From positions 19,239 through 83,238 of the forward strand of contig NZ_JAGMUJ010000004.1 in the NCBI RefSeq assembly GCF_019049255.1: DNA of 64,000 bases. Reading direction: 5' to 3'. Every line of letters starts with the position of its first letter. The first letter of the stretch is position 1. The notes below the pieces were generated by a model that searched no databases, was not told where the DNA came from, and saw only the letters and a program-made list of their open reading frames with translations. Positions 53,747 through 62,790 of this stretch are shown here, piece by piece. This DNA is from Streptomyces sp. AC558_RSS880. Its GTDB lineage: Bacteria; Actinomycetota; Actinomycetes; Streptomycetales; Streptomycetaceae. A program made the translations under genes and the position numbers.

Positions 53747-53775
53747 TTGACGCGCCGTTCCAACACCCTTACGGT
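53747..53775 (+). promoter_or_regulatory. Promoter TTGACG-17-TACGGT of the sugar ABC operon
   Basis: TTGACG (53747-53752) and TACGGT (53770-53775) with 17-bp spacing, about 60 bases before the substrate-binding protein start. A strong vegetative -35 for this genome. Confidence 0.6.
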
Positions 53776-53778
53776 CCG

Positions 53779-53818
53779 TTCGAAGTTACGGGCGTCATTC
53801 GATATTTCGAACGATCCA
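53779..53818 (+). promoter_or_regulatory. Operator-like TTCGA repeats downstream of the ABC promoter
   Basis: TTCGAA (53779-53784) is followed by the perfect inverted repeat TTCGA-TATT-TCGAA (53798-53811) and ACGATC. Placed just after the -10, it would block transcription when bound. The right half is shared with the IclR promoter. Confidence 0.55.
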
Positions 53819-53837
53819 TGAACGGATGGGGCAGGGC

Positions 53838-55196
53838 ATGGGACGACCTGGCCTGAATCGCAGGCAACTCCTCGCCGGAATGGGCGGGTTGACCGTCGCC
53901 GGAAGCTTCGGCTTCGCGGCGCTCGGGACCGGGGCCGACGCGCTCGCCTCCGGGGCGGACACCCGTGTGCGCTACTGGAACCTCTTCAGTGGCGGCGACG
54001 GATACAACATGATCGCGATGCTGGACTCCTTCCGCGAGGACAACCCCGGCATCGAGGTGAAGGACTCGACCCTCCAGTGGGGCAGCCCCTTCTACACCAA
54101 GCTCGCCATGGCGGCCGCGGGCAACCGCGCACCCGACCTCGGCGTCATGCACCTGGGCCGCGTCACCGGCTTCTCACCCGGCCGCCTCCTGGACCCCTGG
54201 GACGTGGAGCTGCTCGCCAAGTACGGCGTGAAGGAAACCGACTTCAACCCCGAGCTGTGGAAACGCGCCGTCATCGACGGCAAGCTCTACGCCCTCCCGC
54301 TCGACATCCACGTCCAGCTCTGCTTCTACCGCAAGGACGTGCTGAAGAAGGCGGGCCTGCTCGGCGCCGACGGCCGCATCGTGCCCGTGACCTCGGTCGA
54401 CGCATGGTTCGACGTGCTCAAGGAGGCCAAGAGGGCCGCCGGGAAGGGCCTGCAGACCCTCGGCATGTGGACCGCCGACCAGAACTTCCAGTGGTGGTTC
54501 TTCGTCGCCTTCTACACCCAGCTCGGCGGCACCTGGTTCAACGACGCCAACACCGAGGTCACCTTCGACACCGACAAGGCCACCCAGGTCCTGGAGTTCC
54601 TGCGCCGGCACGTCACCGACGGGTACGCGAACCCGGACTTCGCGGGCGGCGCGGGCGCCGAACAGTTCGTCAACGGCGGCCCCTTCGTCTGGGAGGGCAA
54701 CTGGTCGGTGCCGGTCTTCGACAGCGCGAAGATCGACTACGGCGCGACCCCGCTGCCGCCCGTCTTCGGCAGGCAGGCCACCCACGCCGAGTCGCACGCC
54801 TTCGTCCTGCCGCACCAGTCCGACCGCGGCGGCGCCGCCAACGAGGGCGCGCACCGGCTCGCCGCCTACATCGTCCAGCACGCCCGGCAGTGGGCCGCCG
54901 GCGGACACATCCCCGCCCACACGCCCACCCTGTCCACGGCCGCGTACCAGAAGCTCGACCCGCAGAGCGAGTACGTGTCGGCGATGGACCACCAGGCCAC
55001 CGAGCCGAAGGTGTGGTTCGCCGGCTCCACCGGCATCCTCGCCCAGCGCGTCGGCCCCGTCGTCGTCTCCTCGACGATGGGCTCCGCCAAGCCGGACGCC
55101 GCCGCCCGCAGCATGAAGAGCACACTCACCCAACTGCTCGCCTCGAAGAACCCCATGGACGGCAGGACTGCCGCGCAGGGAGGTGCGGTCGCATGA
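53838..55196 (+). CDS. Sugar ABC transporter substrate-binding protein, Tat-exported
   Basis: About 452 aa. A Tat motif (LNRRQLLAGMGGLTVAGSF) opens the protein; the ATG at 53838 has GGGGCAGG upstream, and another ATG lies four codons earlier. The mature part is an extracellular solute-binding family 1 protein: VRYWNLFSGGDGYNMIAMLDSFREDNPGIEV, LDPWDVELLAKYG, YALPLDIHVQLCFYRKDVLKKAGL, FVNGGPFVWEGNWSVPVF. The linked arabinanase and arabinofuranosidase suggest arabino-oligosaccharide as ligand. There is no lipobox Cys, so it may be a soluble or Tat-anchored protein. It is coupled by ATGA to the permease. Confidence 0.92.
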   Translation: MGRPGLNRRQLLAGMGGLTVAGSFGFAALGTGADALASGADTRVRYWNLFSGGDGYNMIAMLDSFREDNPGIEVKDSTLQWGSPFYTKLAMAAAGNRAPDLGVMHLGRVTGFSPGRLLDPWDVELLAKYGVKETDFNPELWKRAVIDGKLYALPLDIHVQLCFYRKDVLKKAGLLGADGRIVPVTSVDAWFDVLKEAKRAAGKGLQTLGMWTADQNFQWWFFVAFYTQLGGTWFNDANTEVTFDTDKATQVLEFLRRHVTDGYANPDFAGGAGAEQFVNGGPFVWEGNWSVPVFDSAKIDYGATPLPPVFGRQATHAESHAFVLPHQSDRGGAANEGAHRLAAYIVQHARQWAAGGHIPAHTPTLSTAAYQKLDPQSEYVSAMDHQATEPKVWFAGSTGILAQRVGPVVVSSTMGSAKPDAAARSMKSTLTQLLASKNPMDGRTAAQGGAVA

Positions 55197-56134
55197 CGAC
55201 GACCGGCGCAGAGACCGTCATCGCGCCCACGCGCGTGCGGACCGCCACGGCCAGTGCCACCGTCCGCCGCAAGCAGGGCTTCCAGCACGGCGGCTGGTTC
55301 GTCGCCCCGTTCCTCGTGCTGTTCGCGCTCTTCGTGATCTGGCCGCTGCTGCGCGGCCTCTACCTCAGCTTCACCGACGCCAACATCTCCGGCGACAGCG
55401 CGAACTTCATCGGCCTCGACAACTACCGCGAGGCCCTCGACGACCCGCTGGTGTGGGAATCACTCGGCCACAGCGCGTACTTCACGCTCCTCGTCGTGCC
55501 CTGCATCACGGTCCTCGCCTTCCTCCTCGCGATGCTCGCCCACCACATCGAACGCGGCAAGTGGCTGTGGCGGCTGTGCTTCTTCGCCCCGTTCCTGCTG
55601 CCGTCGACCGTCGCCGCCAACCTGTGGCAGTGGCTGTTCAACCCCGGTACCGGCATGGTCAACCACGTCTTCGGCATCGAGACGCCGTGGCTGAACGACA
55701 AGTCGTACGCGATGCTCGCCGTCGTCATCTGCACCCTGTGGTGGACGGTCGGCTTCAGCTTCCTGCTCTACCTCGCGGCCCTCCAGGGCATCCCCGGACA
55801 CCTCTACGAGGCCGCCAAGCTGGACGGCGCGAACGCCTGGCACCGGATGGTCCACATCACCCTGCCGATGCTGCGCAACATCACCGGCCTCGTCATCGCC
55901 CTGCAGATCCTCGCCTCGCTCCAGGTCTTCGACCAGGCCGTCGTGATGATGGACTTCCTGCCCGGTCCGGAAGGATCCACCAGGACGTTCGTGCAGTACA
56001 CCCTCGAAGAGGGCTTCACCAGCTACCGCGTGGGCTACGCCTCCGCCATCTCCATCATCTTCTTCGTGATCATCGCGGCCGTCGCCCTCGCCCGGATGTG
56101 GCTGCTGCGCAACCGTGAGGAGGGCGGCCGATGA
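55193..56134 (+). CDS. Sugar ABC transporter permease (MalF type)
   Basis: 313 aa with six membrane helices. The EAA loop that docks the ATPase is YEAAKLDGANAWHRMVHITLPML. Start and stop both overlap neighbours by 4 bases (ATGA). No ATPase gene is in this operon, as is usual in Streptomyces, where the shared MsiK ATPase energises many sugar importers. Confidence 0.95.
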   Translation: MTTTGAETVIAPTRVRTATASATVRRKQGFQHGGWFVAPFLVLFALFVIWPLLRGLYLSFTDANISGDSANFIGLDNYREALDDPLVWESLGHSAYFTLLVVPCITVLAFLLAMLAHHIERGKWLWRLCFFAPFLLPSTVAANLWQWLFNPGTGMVNHVFGIETPWLNDKSYAMLAVVICTLWWTVGFSFLLYLAALQGIPGHLYEAAKLDGANAWHRMVHITLPMLRNITGLVIALQILASLQVFDQAVVMMDFLPGPEGSTRTFVQYTLEEGFTSYRVGYASAISIIFFVIIAAVALARMWLLRNREEGGR

Positions 56135-56994
56135 CCACCACCGCACAGCAGACACGGGTCAAGTCCCGCCGGAGCTGGACACCGAGCCAGATCGTCCTCA
56201 CCCTCCTCGGCACCGCCGTCTCCCTCGTCTTCCTCGCTCCGCTCGCCTGGGCCCTGTTCACCTCGCTGAAGTCGGAGACCGAGGCCGTCGAGGTGCCGAC
56301 GCACTGGCTGCCGAAGGAGTGGACCGGCCAGGCGTGGACGGCCATCTTCGAGACCGGCAACATCACCAACTGGTTCGTGAACTCCCTGGTGGTGTCCGTC
56401 TGCGTGACCGCGATCGTGCTGGTCGTCAGCGCACTCGCCGGATACGGCTTCGCCCGCACCGAGTTCCGCGGCAGACACGTCCTGATGGGCGTGGTCATGG
56501 CCGGCCTCATGGTCTCCCCGGCCGTGCTCGGCGTCCCCCTGTTCACCACCGTGCAGCAGATGGGCATGGTCGACACCTACTGGGGCATGATCCTGCCGCA
56601 GTGCGCGCCCGCCGCGATGGTCTACATCCTCTACAAGTTCTTCCAGGGCATCCCGCGCGAACTGGAGGAGGCCGCCTTCATCGACGGCGCCGGCCGCTGG
56701 CGCGTCTTCTTCACCGTCATCGTGCCGCTGTCCCGCCCCTCCCTCGCGGCGGTCGGCATCTTCACCTTCATCAGCTCCTGGAACAACTTCCTGTGGCCCT
56801 ACATGGTCACCAACAACCCCGACCTGATGACCATGCCGAACGGCATCGCGACCGTCATGAACTCCTACGGCATCCAGTGGGCCCAGCTCATGGCCGGCGG
56901 CCTCATGGCGGGCCTGCCGCTGATCATCGTCTTCGTCTTCTTCCAGCGCCAGATCGTGGCGGGCGTCGCCCACACCGGTCTGGCCGGCCAGTAG
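56131..56994 (+). CDS. Sugar ABC transporter permease (MalG type)
   Basis: 287 aa, six membrane helices, EAA loop LEEAAFIDGAGRWRVFFTVIVPL, C-terminus VFVFFQRQIVAGVAHTGLAGQ typical of MalG-type permeases. It is coupled to the first permease and followed after 21 bp by the secreted GH43 gene, so import and extracellular hydrolysis are transcribed together. Confidence 0.95.
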   Translation: MTTTAQQTRVKSRRSWTPSQIVLTLLGTAVSLVFLAPLAWALFTSLKSETEAVEVPTHWLPKEWTGQAWTAIFETGNITNWFVNSLVVSVCVTAIVLVVSALAGYGFARTEFRGRHVLMGVVMAGLMVSPAVLGVPLFTTVQQMGMVDTYWGMILPQCAPAAMVYILYKFFQGIPRELEEAAFIDGAGRWRVFFTVIVPLSRPSLAAVGIFTFISSWNNFLWPYMVTNNPDLMTMPNGIATVMNSYGIQWAQLMAGGLMAGLPLIIVFVFFQRQIVAGVAHTGLAGQ

Positions 56995-57015
56995 TCCCTC
57001 CGAGGGGAGCCTGAT

Positions 57016-57984
57016 GTGAAGCGCCTGAGACTCGTCACCCTCCTGGCCACCGCGGTCGTGGCCCTGCTGCCGGCCACGGCCCGGGCGGACGTGACGTACC
57101 CCGACCCCCAGCCGGTCACCGGCCAGCAGATCATCCACGACCCGACCGTGATGCGCCTCAAGTCCGGCGGCTACGTGGCCTATTCGACGGGCGGCGTCAT
57201 CGGCGCCCGCACCTCGAAGGACCGCGTCCACTGGACGGACGCGGGCAACGCCTTCGCCGAACCCCCGTCCTGGTGGTACGAGTACAACGACACCGGCGAC
57301 CCCTGGGCCCCCGACCTCTCCTACCGCGCCGGCCGCTACTGGCTGTACTACGCGGTCTCCTCCTGGGGCACCAACCACTCCGCGATCGGTGTGGCCACCT
57401 CCCGCACGGGCCTGCCCGGCACCTGGACCGACCACGGCAAGGTCTTCACCTCGGAGACCACCGACCACTGGAACGCCATCGACCCGGCCGTCACCCGGGC
57501 CGACGGCCGCCTGTGGATGACGTTCGGCTCGTACTGGACCGGCATCCGCATGGTCGAACTGGACCCGGCAACGGGCAAGGCGGTCGAGGACGCCCCGGTC
57601 CACCACCTGGCCACCCGCCCCGACGAGCCGTACGCGGTCGAGGGCCCGGAGATCGTCAAGCACGGCCGCCACTACTACCTGTTCGCGTCGTACGACGCGT
57701 GCTGCTCGGGCGTGAACTCGACGTACAAGATCAAGGTCGGCCGCTCGACGTCGATCACCGGCCCGTACGTCGACAGCACGGGCAGACCGATGCTGGAGGG
57801 CGGCGGCGACCTCCTCCTCGCCGGCCACGGCAGGTACGTGGGCACGGGCGGCCAGTCGGTCTTCCGCGACCGGGGCAAAGACTGGCTGGCCTACCACTAC
57901 TACGACGCCGAGGACGAAGGCACCCCCAAGCTGGGGCTCAACCGGCTGAGCTGGCAGAAAGACGGCTGGCCGAACGTCCATTAA
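57016..57984 (+). CDS. Secreted GH43 endo-1,5-alpha-L-arabinanase
   Basis: 322 aa from a GTG with GAGGGGAG upstream and a Sec signal (LVTLLATAVVALLPATARA). The five-bladed GH43 propeller shows the catalytic triad Asp42 (IIHDPTVM), Asp156 (HWNAIDPAV) and Glu209 (AVEGPEIV). CCSGVNSTYKIKVGRS and the WAPDLSYRAGRYWLYYAVSS segment match arabinanases. It degrades the arabinan backbone to oligosaccharides for the ABC importer just upstream. Confidence 0.92.
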   Translation: MKRLRLVTLLATAVVALLPATARADVTYPDPQPVTGQQIIHDPTVMRLKSGGYVAYSTGGVIGARTSKDRVHWTDAGNAFAEPPSWWYEYNDTGDPWAPDLSYRAGRYWLYYAVSSWGTNHSAIGVATSRTGLPGTWTDHGKVFTSETTDHWNAIDPAVTRADGRLWMTFGSYWTGIRMVELDPATGKAVEDAPVHHLATRPDEPYAVEGPEIVKHGRHYYLFASYDACCSGVNSTYKIKVGRSTSITGPYVDSTGRPMLEGGGDLLLAGHGRYVGTGGQSVFRDRGKDWLAYHYYDAEDEGTPKLGLNRLSWQKDGWPNVH

Positions 57985-58032
57985 GGGGCGCGGGGCTGTG
58001 TCGATGTGCGGCTCCGCCGCGTGTGCGCGACA
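57983..58032. repeat. Intergenic repeat, second copy of the 18856-18902 element
   Basis: Starting at GGGGCGCGGGGCTGTGTCGA and containing GCGGCTCCGCCGCGTG, it differs from the copy at 18856 at only a few positions. It lies between GH43 and GH51. Confidence 0.65.
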
Positions 58033-58079
58033 AGCCCCCACCGACCCGCAGACGAAACCGAACCCTCGAAAGGAAGAAA

Positions 58080-59585
58080 TTGCGCACCGCCCGTTTCACC
58101 CTGGACCCCGCCTTCACCGTAGGCGAAGTGAACCCCCGCCTCTTCGGCTCGTTCGTGGAACACCTCGGCCGCTGCGTGTACACCGGCATCTTCGAGCCCG
58201 ACCACCCCACCGCGGACGCGGAGGGCCTCCGCCAGGACGTCCTCGACCTCGTCCGGGAACTCGGCGTCACCGCCATCCGCTACCCCGGCGGCAACTTCGT
58301 CTCGGGCTACAAGTGGGAGGACTCCGTCGGCCCGGTGGAGGACCGCCCCCGCCGCCTCGACCTCGCCTGGCGCTCGACCGAGACCAACCGCTTCGGCCTC
58401 TCCGAGTACATCGCCTTCCTGAAGAAGATCGGCCCCCAGGCCGAGCCCATGATGGCCGTCAACCTCGGCACCCGGGGCGTCGCCGAGGCCCTGGAGCTCC
58501 AGGAGTACGCCAACCACCCCTCCGGAACCGCCCTGTCGGACCTGCGCGTCGAGCACGGCGACAAGGACCCGTTCGGCATCCGCATGTGGTGCCTCGGCAA
58601 CGAGATGGACGGCCCCTGGCAGACCGGCCACAAGACCGCCGAGGAGTACGGCCGCATCGCCGCCGAGACCGCCCGCGCCATGCGCCAGATCGACCCCGGT
58701 GTCGAGCTCGTCGCCTGCGGCTCCTCCGGCCAGTCCATGGAGACCTTCGCCGAGTGGGAGGCGACCGTCCTCAAGGAGACCTACGACCTGGTCGACTACA
58801 TCTCCCTGCACGCCTACTACGAGCCGCTCGACGGCGACGTCGACTCCTTCCTCGCCTCCGCCGTCGACATGGAGTCCTTCATCGAGAACGTGGTCGCCAC
58901 CTGCGACCACGTCGGCGCCCGCCTCAAGTCCAAGAAGAAGATCAACCTCTCCTTCGACGAGTGGAACGTCTGGTACCTGTCCCGGACCGAGGCCCAGGTC
59001 AGCGCCCTGGACTGGCCCGAGGCCCCCCGCCTGCTCGAGGACAACTACAGCGTCACCGACGCCGTCGTCTTCGGTTCGCTCCTCATCGCCCTGCTGCGGC
59101 ACGCGGACCGCGTCACCGTGGCCTGTCTCGCCCAGCTCGTCAACGTGATCGCCCCGATCATGACCGAGCCCGGCGGCCCGGCCTGGCGGCAGACGACGTT
59201 CTTCCCGTTCGCCCAGGCCTCGAAGTACGGCCGCGGCGAGGTGCTCGACGTCCGCGTGGACTCACCGACGTACGAGACGAAGAAGTACGGCGAGGCCGAC
59301 CTGCTGCACGCCACCGCCGTGCGCGCCGAGGACGGCACGGTCACCGTCTTCGCCGTCAACCGCAGCCGCACCGAGTCCCTGCCGCTGGACGTCGCGCTCA
59401 ACGGCCTCGACCTCACCGCGGTCGTCGAGCACAGCGCCCTCGCGGACGCCGACCCGGACGCCCGCAACACCCTCGCCGAGCCCGAGCGGGTCGCCCCGCA
59501 CCCGGTCGACGGCACGACCCTGGACGACGGCCGGCTCTCCGCCGTGCTGGAGCCGCTGTCCTGGAACGTGATCCGGCTGGCGTGA
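58080..59585 (+). CDS. abfA: Intracellular GH51 alpha-L-arabinofuranosidase
   Basis: 501 aa from a TTG at 58080 (AAAGGA six bases upstream; conserved start RTARFTLDPAF). The catalytic pair is Glu175 (CLGNEMDGPW, acid/base) and Glu294 (SFDEWNVWY, nucleophile). Other GH51 signatures are GSFVEHLGRCVYTGIFEPDH and AIRYPGGNFVSGYKWEDSVGP. No signal peptide, so it cleaves imported arabino-oligosaccharides to L-arabinose in the cytoplasm. It is separated from GH43 by a repeat that may attenuate transcription. Confidence 0.93.
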   Translation: MRTARFTLDPAFTVGEVNPRLFGSFVEHLGRCVYTGIFEPDHPTADAEGLRQDVLDLVRELGVTAIRYPGGNFVSGYKWEDSVGPVEDRPRRLDLAWRSTETNRFGLSEYIAFLKKIGPQAEPMMAVNLGTRGVAEALELQEYANHPSGTALSDLRVEHGDKDPFGIRMWCLGNEMDGPWQTGHKTAEEYGRIAAETARAMRQIDPGVELVACGSSGQSMETFAEWEATVLKETYDLVDYISLHAYYEPLDGDVDSFLASAVDMESFIENVVATCDHVGARLKSKKKINLSFDEWNVWYLSRTEAQVSALDWPEAPRLLEDNYSVTDAVVFGSLLIALLRHADRVTVACLAQLVNVIAPIMTEPGGPAWRQTTFFPFAQASKYGRGEVLDVRVDSPTYETKKYGEADLLHATAVRAEDGTVTVFAVNRSRTESLPLDVALNGLDLTAVVEHSALADADPDARNTLAEPERVAPHPVDGTTLDDGRLSAVLEPLSWNVIRLA

Positions 59586-59616
59586 GCCGCCCGGTGTGAT
59601 GTGCCCGGCGGTGGGC

Positions 59617-62457
59617 TCACCTCCCCGGTGAGTCCACCGTCTCCACCGGAATCCCGCCCTGTGCCGCGCCCAGCAGCGTCAGCCGCACATCGCGCGGGCC
59701 CGAGGGTGTGGTTCCGTCGGACAGCACCGCCAGGGCCAGTGTGTTGGTCCCCCGTGTGCGCAGAATCCCGTTCGGCAGGACGAAGGTGTGCTGCGGGCCC
59801 ACATCGTTGATGTACTGGCCCATGTTCCAGCCGTTGAGGAAGATCTGGACCCGGTAGGCGCGCTCCGGATCGTCGTCGAGCGTGAGCCCGATCGAGGCGT
59901 CCACGTCGGCGGGCACGTTCAGCCGGAACCCCGTCCGGTACCAGGCCACCCCCTGCCGCCGCTCCGCCCGCGGGAACTCCACGGCCCGCCACTCCCGGTC
60001 GTCGAACCCGGGCAGGTGCCAGCCCTCCCGCTCCCCGTACAGCCCGCCGTTGTTCAGCGGACCGCGCACCCGGTCCGGCGCCGTGGCGCCCTGGATCCGC
60101 CACTCCACGTCCCGGGACGCGCCCCCGAACCCGGCCGACACGAGCCCGCGCGCGGCCTTGTGCGGATCCCGCGCCCGCGCGTCCCCGTCGTGCTGCATCG
60201 GCCGTACGAGCACGGACAGCACGTGCGGGCCCCGCTCGCGCCGCTTCTTCGGCACGCCGAAGGAGGCCGTCGCCGTCCACGTGCCCCGCCGGGCCGTGTC
60301 CCCGTCCGGCACCGGCATGCGGTGCGTGCCCAGCGGGCGGCCGTCCAGCCAGGCCATCAGCAGCCCCTGCGTACCGGTGCTGTAGGACAGCGAGACGGAC
60401 TCGACGCCACGCGTGTCCTCGAACCGTCCCCGGTACCAGACGTCGCCGTGGTGGAAGCCGTAGTCGTCCGCGAAGAGGACGGGACCGCCCTCGGGCACGG
60501 GCGTCGTACTGTGCGACGAGGCGAGGTCGGCGGACGGCCACGCCGAGTCGTCGAAACCGGCCTCGGACTCCGGGTTCTCCGCCCGCCGGCGCCAGCCCCC
60601 CAGCGCGGGCAGCCGCACCTCGGGCGCGCCCGGCATCAGCCCCTCCATCAGCAGGCTCCCGGCCCGGCTGACCTGGGTGCGCACCGGACGTCCGTTCCAG
60701 GTCACGGCGGTGATCCCGCGCGGTGCCCACACCTCCAGGCCGGTCTCGCCGACGAGGTCGCCGACGAGGTGGGCGGTGGAGCCGCGCAGGGTGACCGAGC
60801 GCAGCAGCGCCGGGCCGTAGACCAGCAGCGGGCCGGACGGGGTCTCGTACGGCCACAGGCGCAGCGCGGTCGCGTCGTCGGCGAACAGCAGCACCATGGG
60901 CGTCTCGGAGTCCCCGCCCTCGAGCAGCACCCGGCTCAGTCCGCCCACGCCCAGCGGCACCACGATGTTCAGCCTGCCCCGGTCGTAGGACCACCCGGGC
61001 TCGTCGTCCAGCCGGTAGGTGAGCGGCTCGCTGTCGCAGTCCAGCGCGACCTGCGCCGTCTCACCGCTGCGGCCCGTGAACAGGGCGATGTCCTGCCGCC
61101 CGACGGTCGTGCTCAGCATGGGCTGCGCGGTGGTGTACGCCAGTTTCCGCCGGCCCAGTTCCAGCCCGGTGGTGAGCAGCTTGGCGTCCCGCGCGCCGAC
61201 GGTGACCGGTACGTCGATGCCGGTGCCGGGCAGCATCGAGGCGACCGGTTTTGCGGAGTCGTTGTGCAGGACGTACACCTGGGCGCCGGTGTCGGGGTTG
61301 GCCAGGTGGCGCACCCTCAGCCGGTCGTCCTCGGCCCGCACCTCCTCCGCCGGGTCCAGCCGGGCGAGGTCGGGCACGGTCCGCAGCAGGTGGCCGAGCT
61401 GCTGGAGCGCGGCCAGCTTCGGCGTCGGCCGGCGGCCTTCGCTGATCGCCGCCCCGTAGTCGTACGAGGTGTAGACGCCCGGCGCGGGCAGCCAGCCCCA
61501 CGAGGTCCCGCCGAACGCCACGCGGACGTTGTGCACGGTGACGCCGTCGGCGAGGCTCGTGAGGTGGCCGCGCCGCTCGTGGGCCGCGTCGTGCGTCCGC
61601 CGCACCTCCGCGTACCCCTTGCCGCCGGAGGTGGCCCCGCCCCACGGGTCGGCCGCCCCGCCGGCCGCCCCGGCCAGGACCCCGGGCGTCCGCCGGCCGG
61701 TCCCGCGGACCCCGAAACGCCCGTCCGCGTGGAACAGCGGTACGTCGATGCGGTCGGCGCGCGCCCTGTCGTACAGGTGGGTCAGGTAGGCCCGCCCGGC
61801 CGGATCGTCGGCGGGGACCTCGAACCCGTCCTCGAACTGGTACAGCAGCACGGTGCCGCCGCCCGCGGTGAACAGATGCCGGACGGCGATGCGGTTGACG
61901 GCGCTCAGCCACTCGTCGACGTGCCGCAGGTACTCCGGGTCGGCGGTGCGGGCGCGGCCCCCGGTGGCCGTCAGCCACCCGGGGAAGCCGCCGGCGTCGA
62001 GATCGGCGGAGCCGAGGTACGGGCCGGGACGCAGGATGACGTACAGCCGCTCCTCGGCGGCCGTGCTCAGGAAGAGGTCCAGGTCCCGCACCCCGGTGAA
62101 GTCGTACGTACCGGGTGCGGGGGAGTGGTGGTTCCACGGCACGGGGACGCTGACCGCGTTGCACCCGTGGGCGCGCAGCTTCTGCAGCACGTCCCGCCAC
62201 AGGGAGGGGCTGGGCAGCCGGAAGGGGTGCATCTCGCCGGACCACAGCACCAGGCGCCGGCCGTCGACCAGCAGCGAGTACCGGTCGTGGCCGATCCGGT
62301 GCCGCTTGCCGTCCGCGCTCGGGGGAGGGGGCGGCGGGCCCGTCGGGACGCTGCGCGGCCCGTGCGCGCCGGTCGCCGCCCCGCCGCTGCCGGCCAGCGC
62401 GAGACCGAGCGCCGCCGTACCGGCCAGGGCGGTGAAGGTACGCCTGCTGAGCTCCAA
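59617..62457 (-). CDS. Tat-secreted GH35-like protein lacking the catalytic glutamates
   Basis: 946 aa from a TTG at 62457 with GGAGG seven bases upstream; a Tat signal follows directly (SRRTFTALAGTAALGLALAG). The GH35 barrel is clear: SGEMHPFRLPSPSLWRDVLQ, VYDFTG-like GTYDFTGVRDLDLFL, VILRPGPYLGSADLDAGGFPGWL. Where family members read ENE, this protein reads Glu209-Asp210-Gly211, so the acid/base Glu is Gly. Where Streptomyces homologues, from memory, read VAEFGGGWFDPWGG, it reads LAGAAGGAADPWGG with Gly263 in the nucleophile position. The segment between is about 50 residues shorter than usual. Downstream beta-sandwich domains are intact. Catalysis is unlikely; it may bind galactan or arabinogalactan. 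Confidence 0.85.
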   Translation of the reverse strand: MELSRRTFTALAGTAALGLALAGSGGAATGAHGPRSVPTGPPPPPPSADGKRHRIGHDRYSLLVDGRRLVLWSGEMHPFRLPSPSLWRDVLQKLRAHGCNAVSVPVPWNHHSPAPGTYDFTGVRDLDLFLSTAAEERLYVILRPGPYLGSADLDAGGFPGWLTATGGRARTADPEYLRHVDEWLSAVNRIAVRHLFTAGGGTVLLYQFEDGFEVPADDPAGRAYLTHLYDRARADRIDVPLFHADGRFGVRGTGRRTPGVLAGAAGGAADPWGGATSGGKGYAEVRRTHDAAHERRGHLTSLADGVTVHNVRVAFGGTSWGWLPAPGVYTSYDYGAAISEGRRPTPKLAALQQLGHLLRTVPDLARLDPAEEVRAEDDRLRVRHLANPDTGAQVYVLHNDSAKPVASMLPGTGIDVPVTVGARDAKLLTTGLELGRRKLAYTTAQPMLSTTVGRQDIALFTGRSGETAQVALDCDSEPLTYRLDDEPGWSYDRGRLNIVVPLGVGGLSRVLLEGGDSETPMVLLFADDATALRLWPYETPSGPLLVYGPALLRSVTLRGSTAHLVGDLVGETGLEVWAPRGITAVTWNGRPVRTQVSRAGSLLMEGLMPGAPEVRLPALGGWRRRAENPESEAGFDDSAWPSADLASSHSTTPVPEGGPVLFADDYGFHHGDVWYRGRFEDTRGVESVSLSYSTGTQGLLMAWLDGRPLGTHRMPVPDGDTARRGTWTATASFGVPKKRRERGPHVLSVLVRPMQHDGDARARDPHKAARGLVSAGFGGASRDVEWRIQGATAPDRVRGPLNNGGLYGEREGWHLPGFDDREWRAVEFPRAERRQGVAWYRTGFRLNVPADVDASIGLTLDDDPERAYRVQIFLNGWNMGQYINDVGPQHTFVLPNGILRTRGTNTLALAVLSDGTTPSGPRDVRLTLLGAAQGGIPVETVDSPGR

Positions 62458-62790
62458 GGGAGCGCCTCCTGTAGTACTGCCACACGGGGTGCCGGTGGGC
62501 CATTGTCCACGAACCGGCACCCCTGCGTTCACATGAGGGTTCCGGTACGCCTGTTTCCTCCCGTTTCGGTGGGGTGGAAGTGAATGGCCGGAGTTCACCC
62601 TGTCCGCCGGTCGCGGGGCTCCATACGATGCGAGCGCTCCCGGCCTTCACCGCACTTCCACGCCTCCTTCACGGGGCCGGAGCACATGTGCGTGCATGTT
62701 TGGCATGTACATGACGCTTCAACGGTTCATGGCAGCAACGATCCGAAACAGCAAGGCGAGACATCACCCCCCACCGAAGGATGGAGAACC
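62458..62790. promoter_or_regulatory. Divergent intergenic region upstream of the DUF4360 gene
   Basis: 333 bp holding the promoters of the GH35-like (leftward) and DUF4360 (rightward) genes. The AT-richer part around 62690-62760 contains ACATGT, GCATGT and TGGCATGTACATGAC palindromic sequence and TTCAACGG, a plausible regulatory segment. No gene is seen. Confidence 0.35.
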
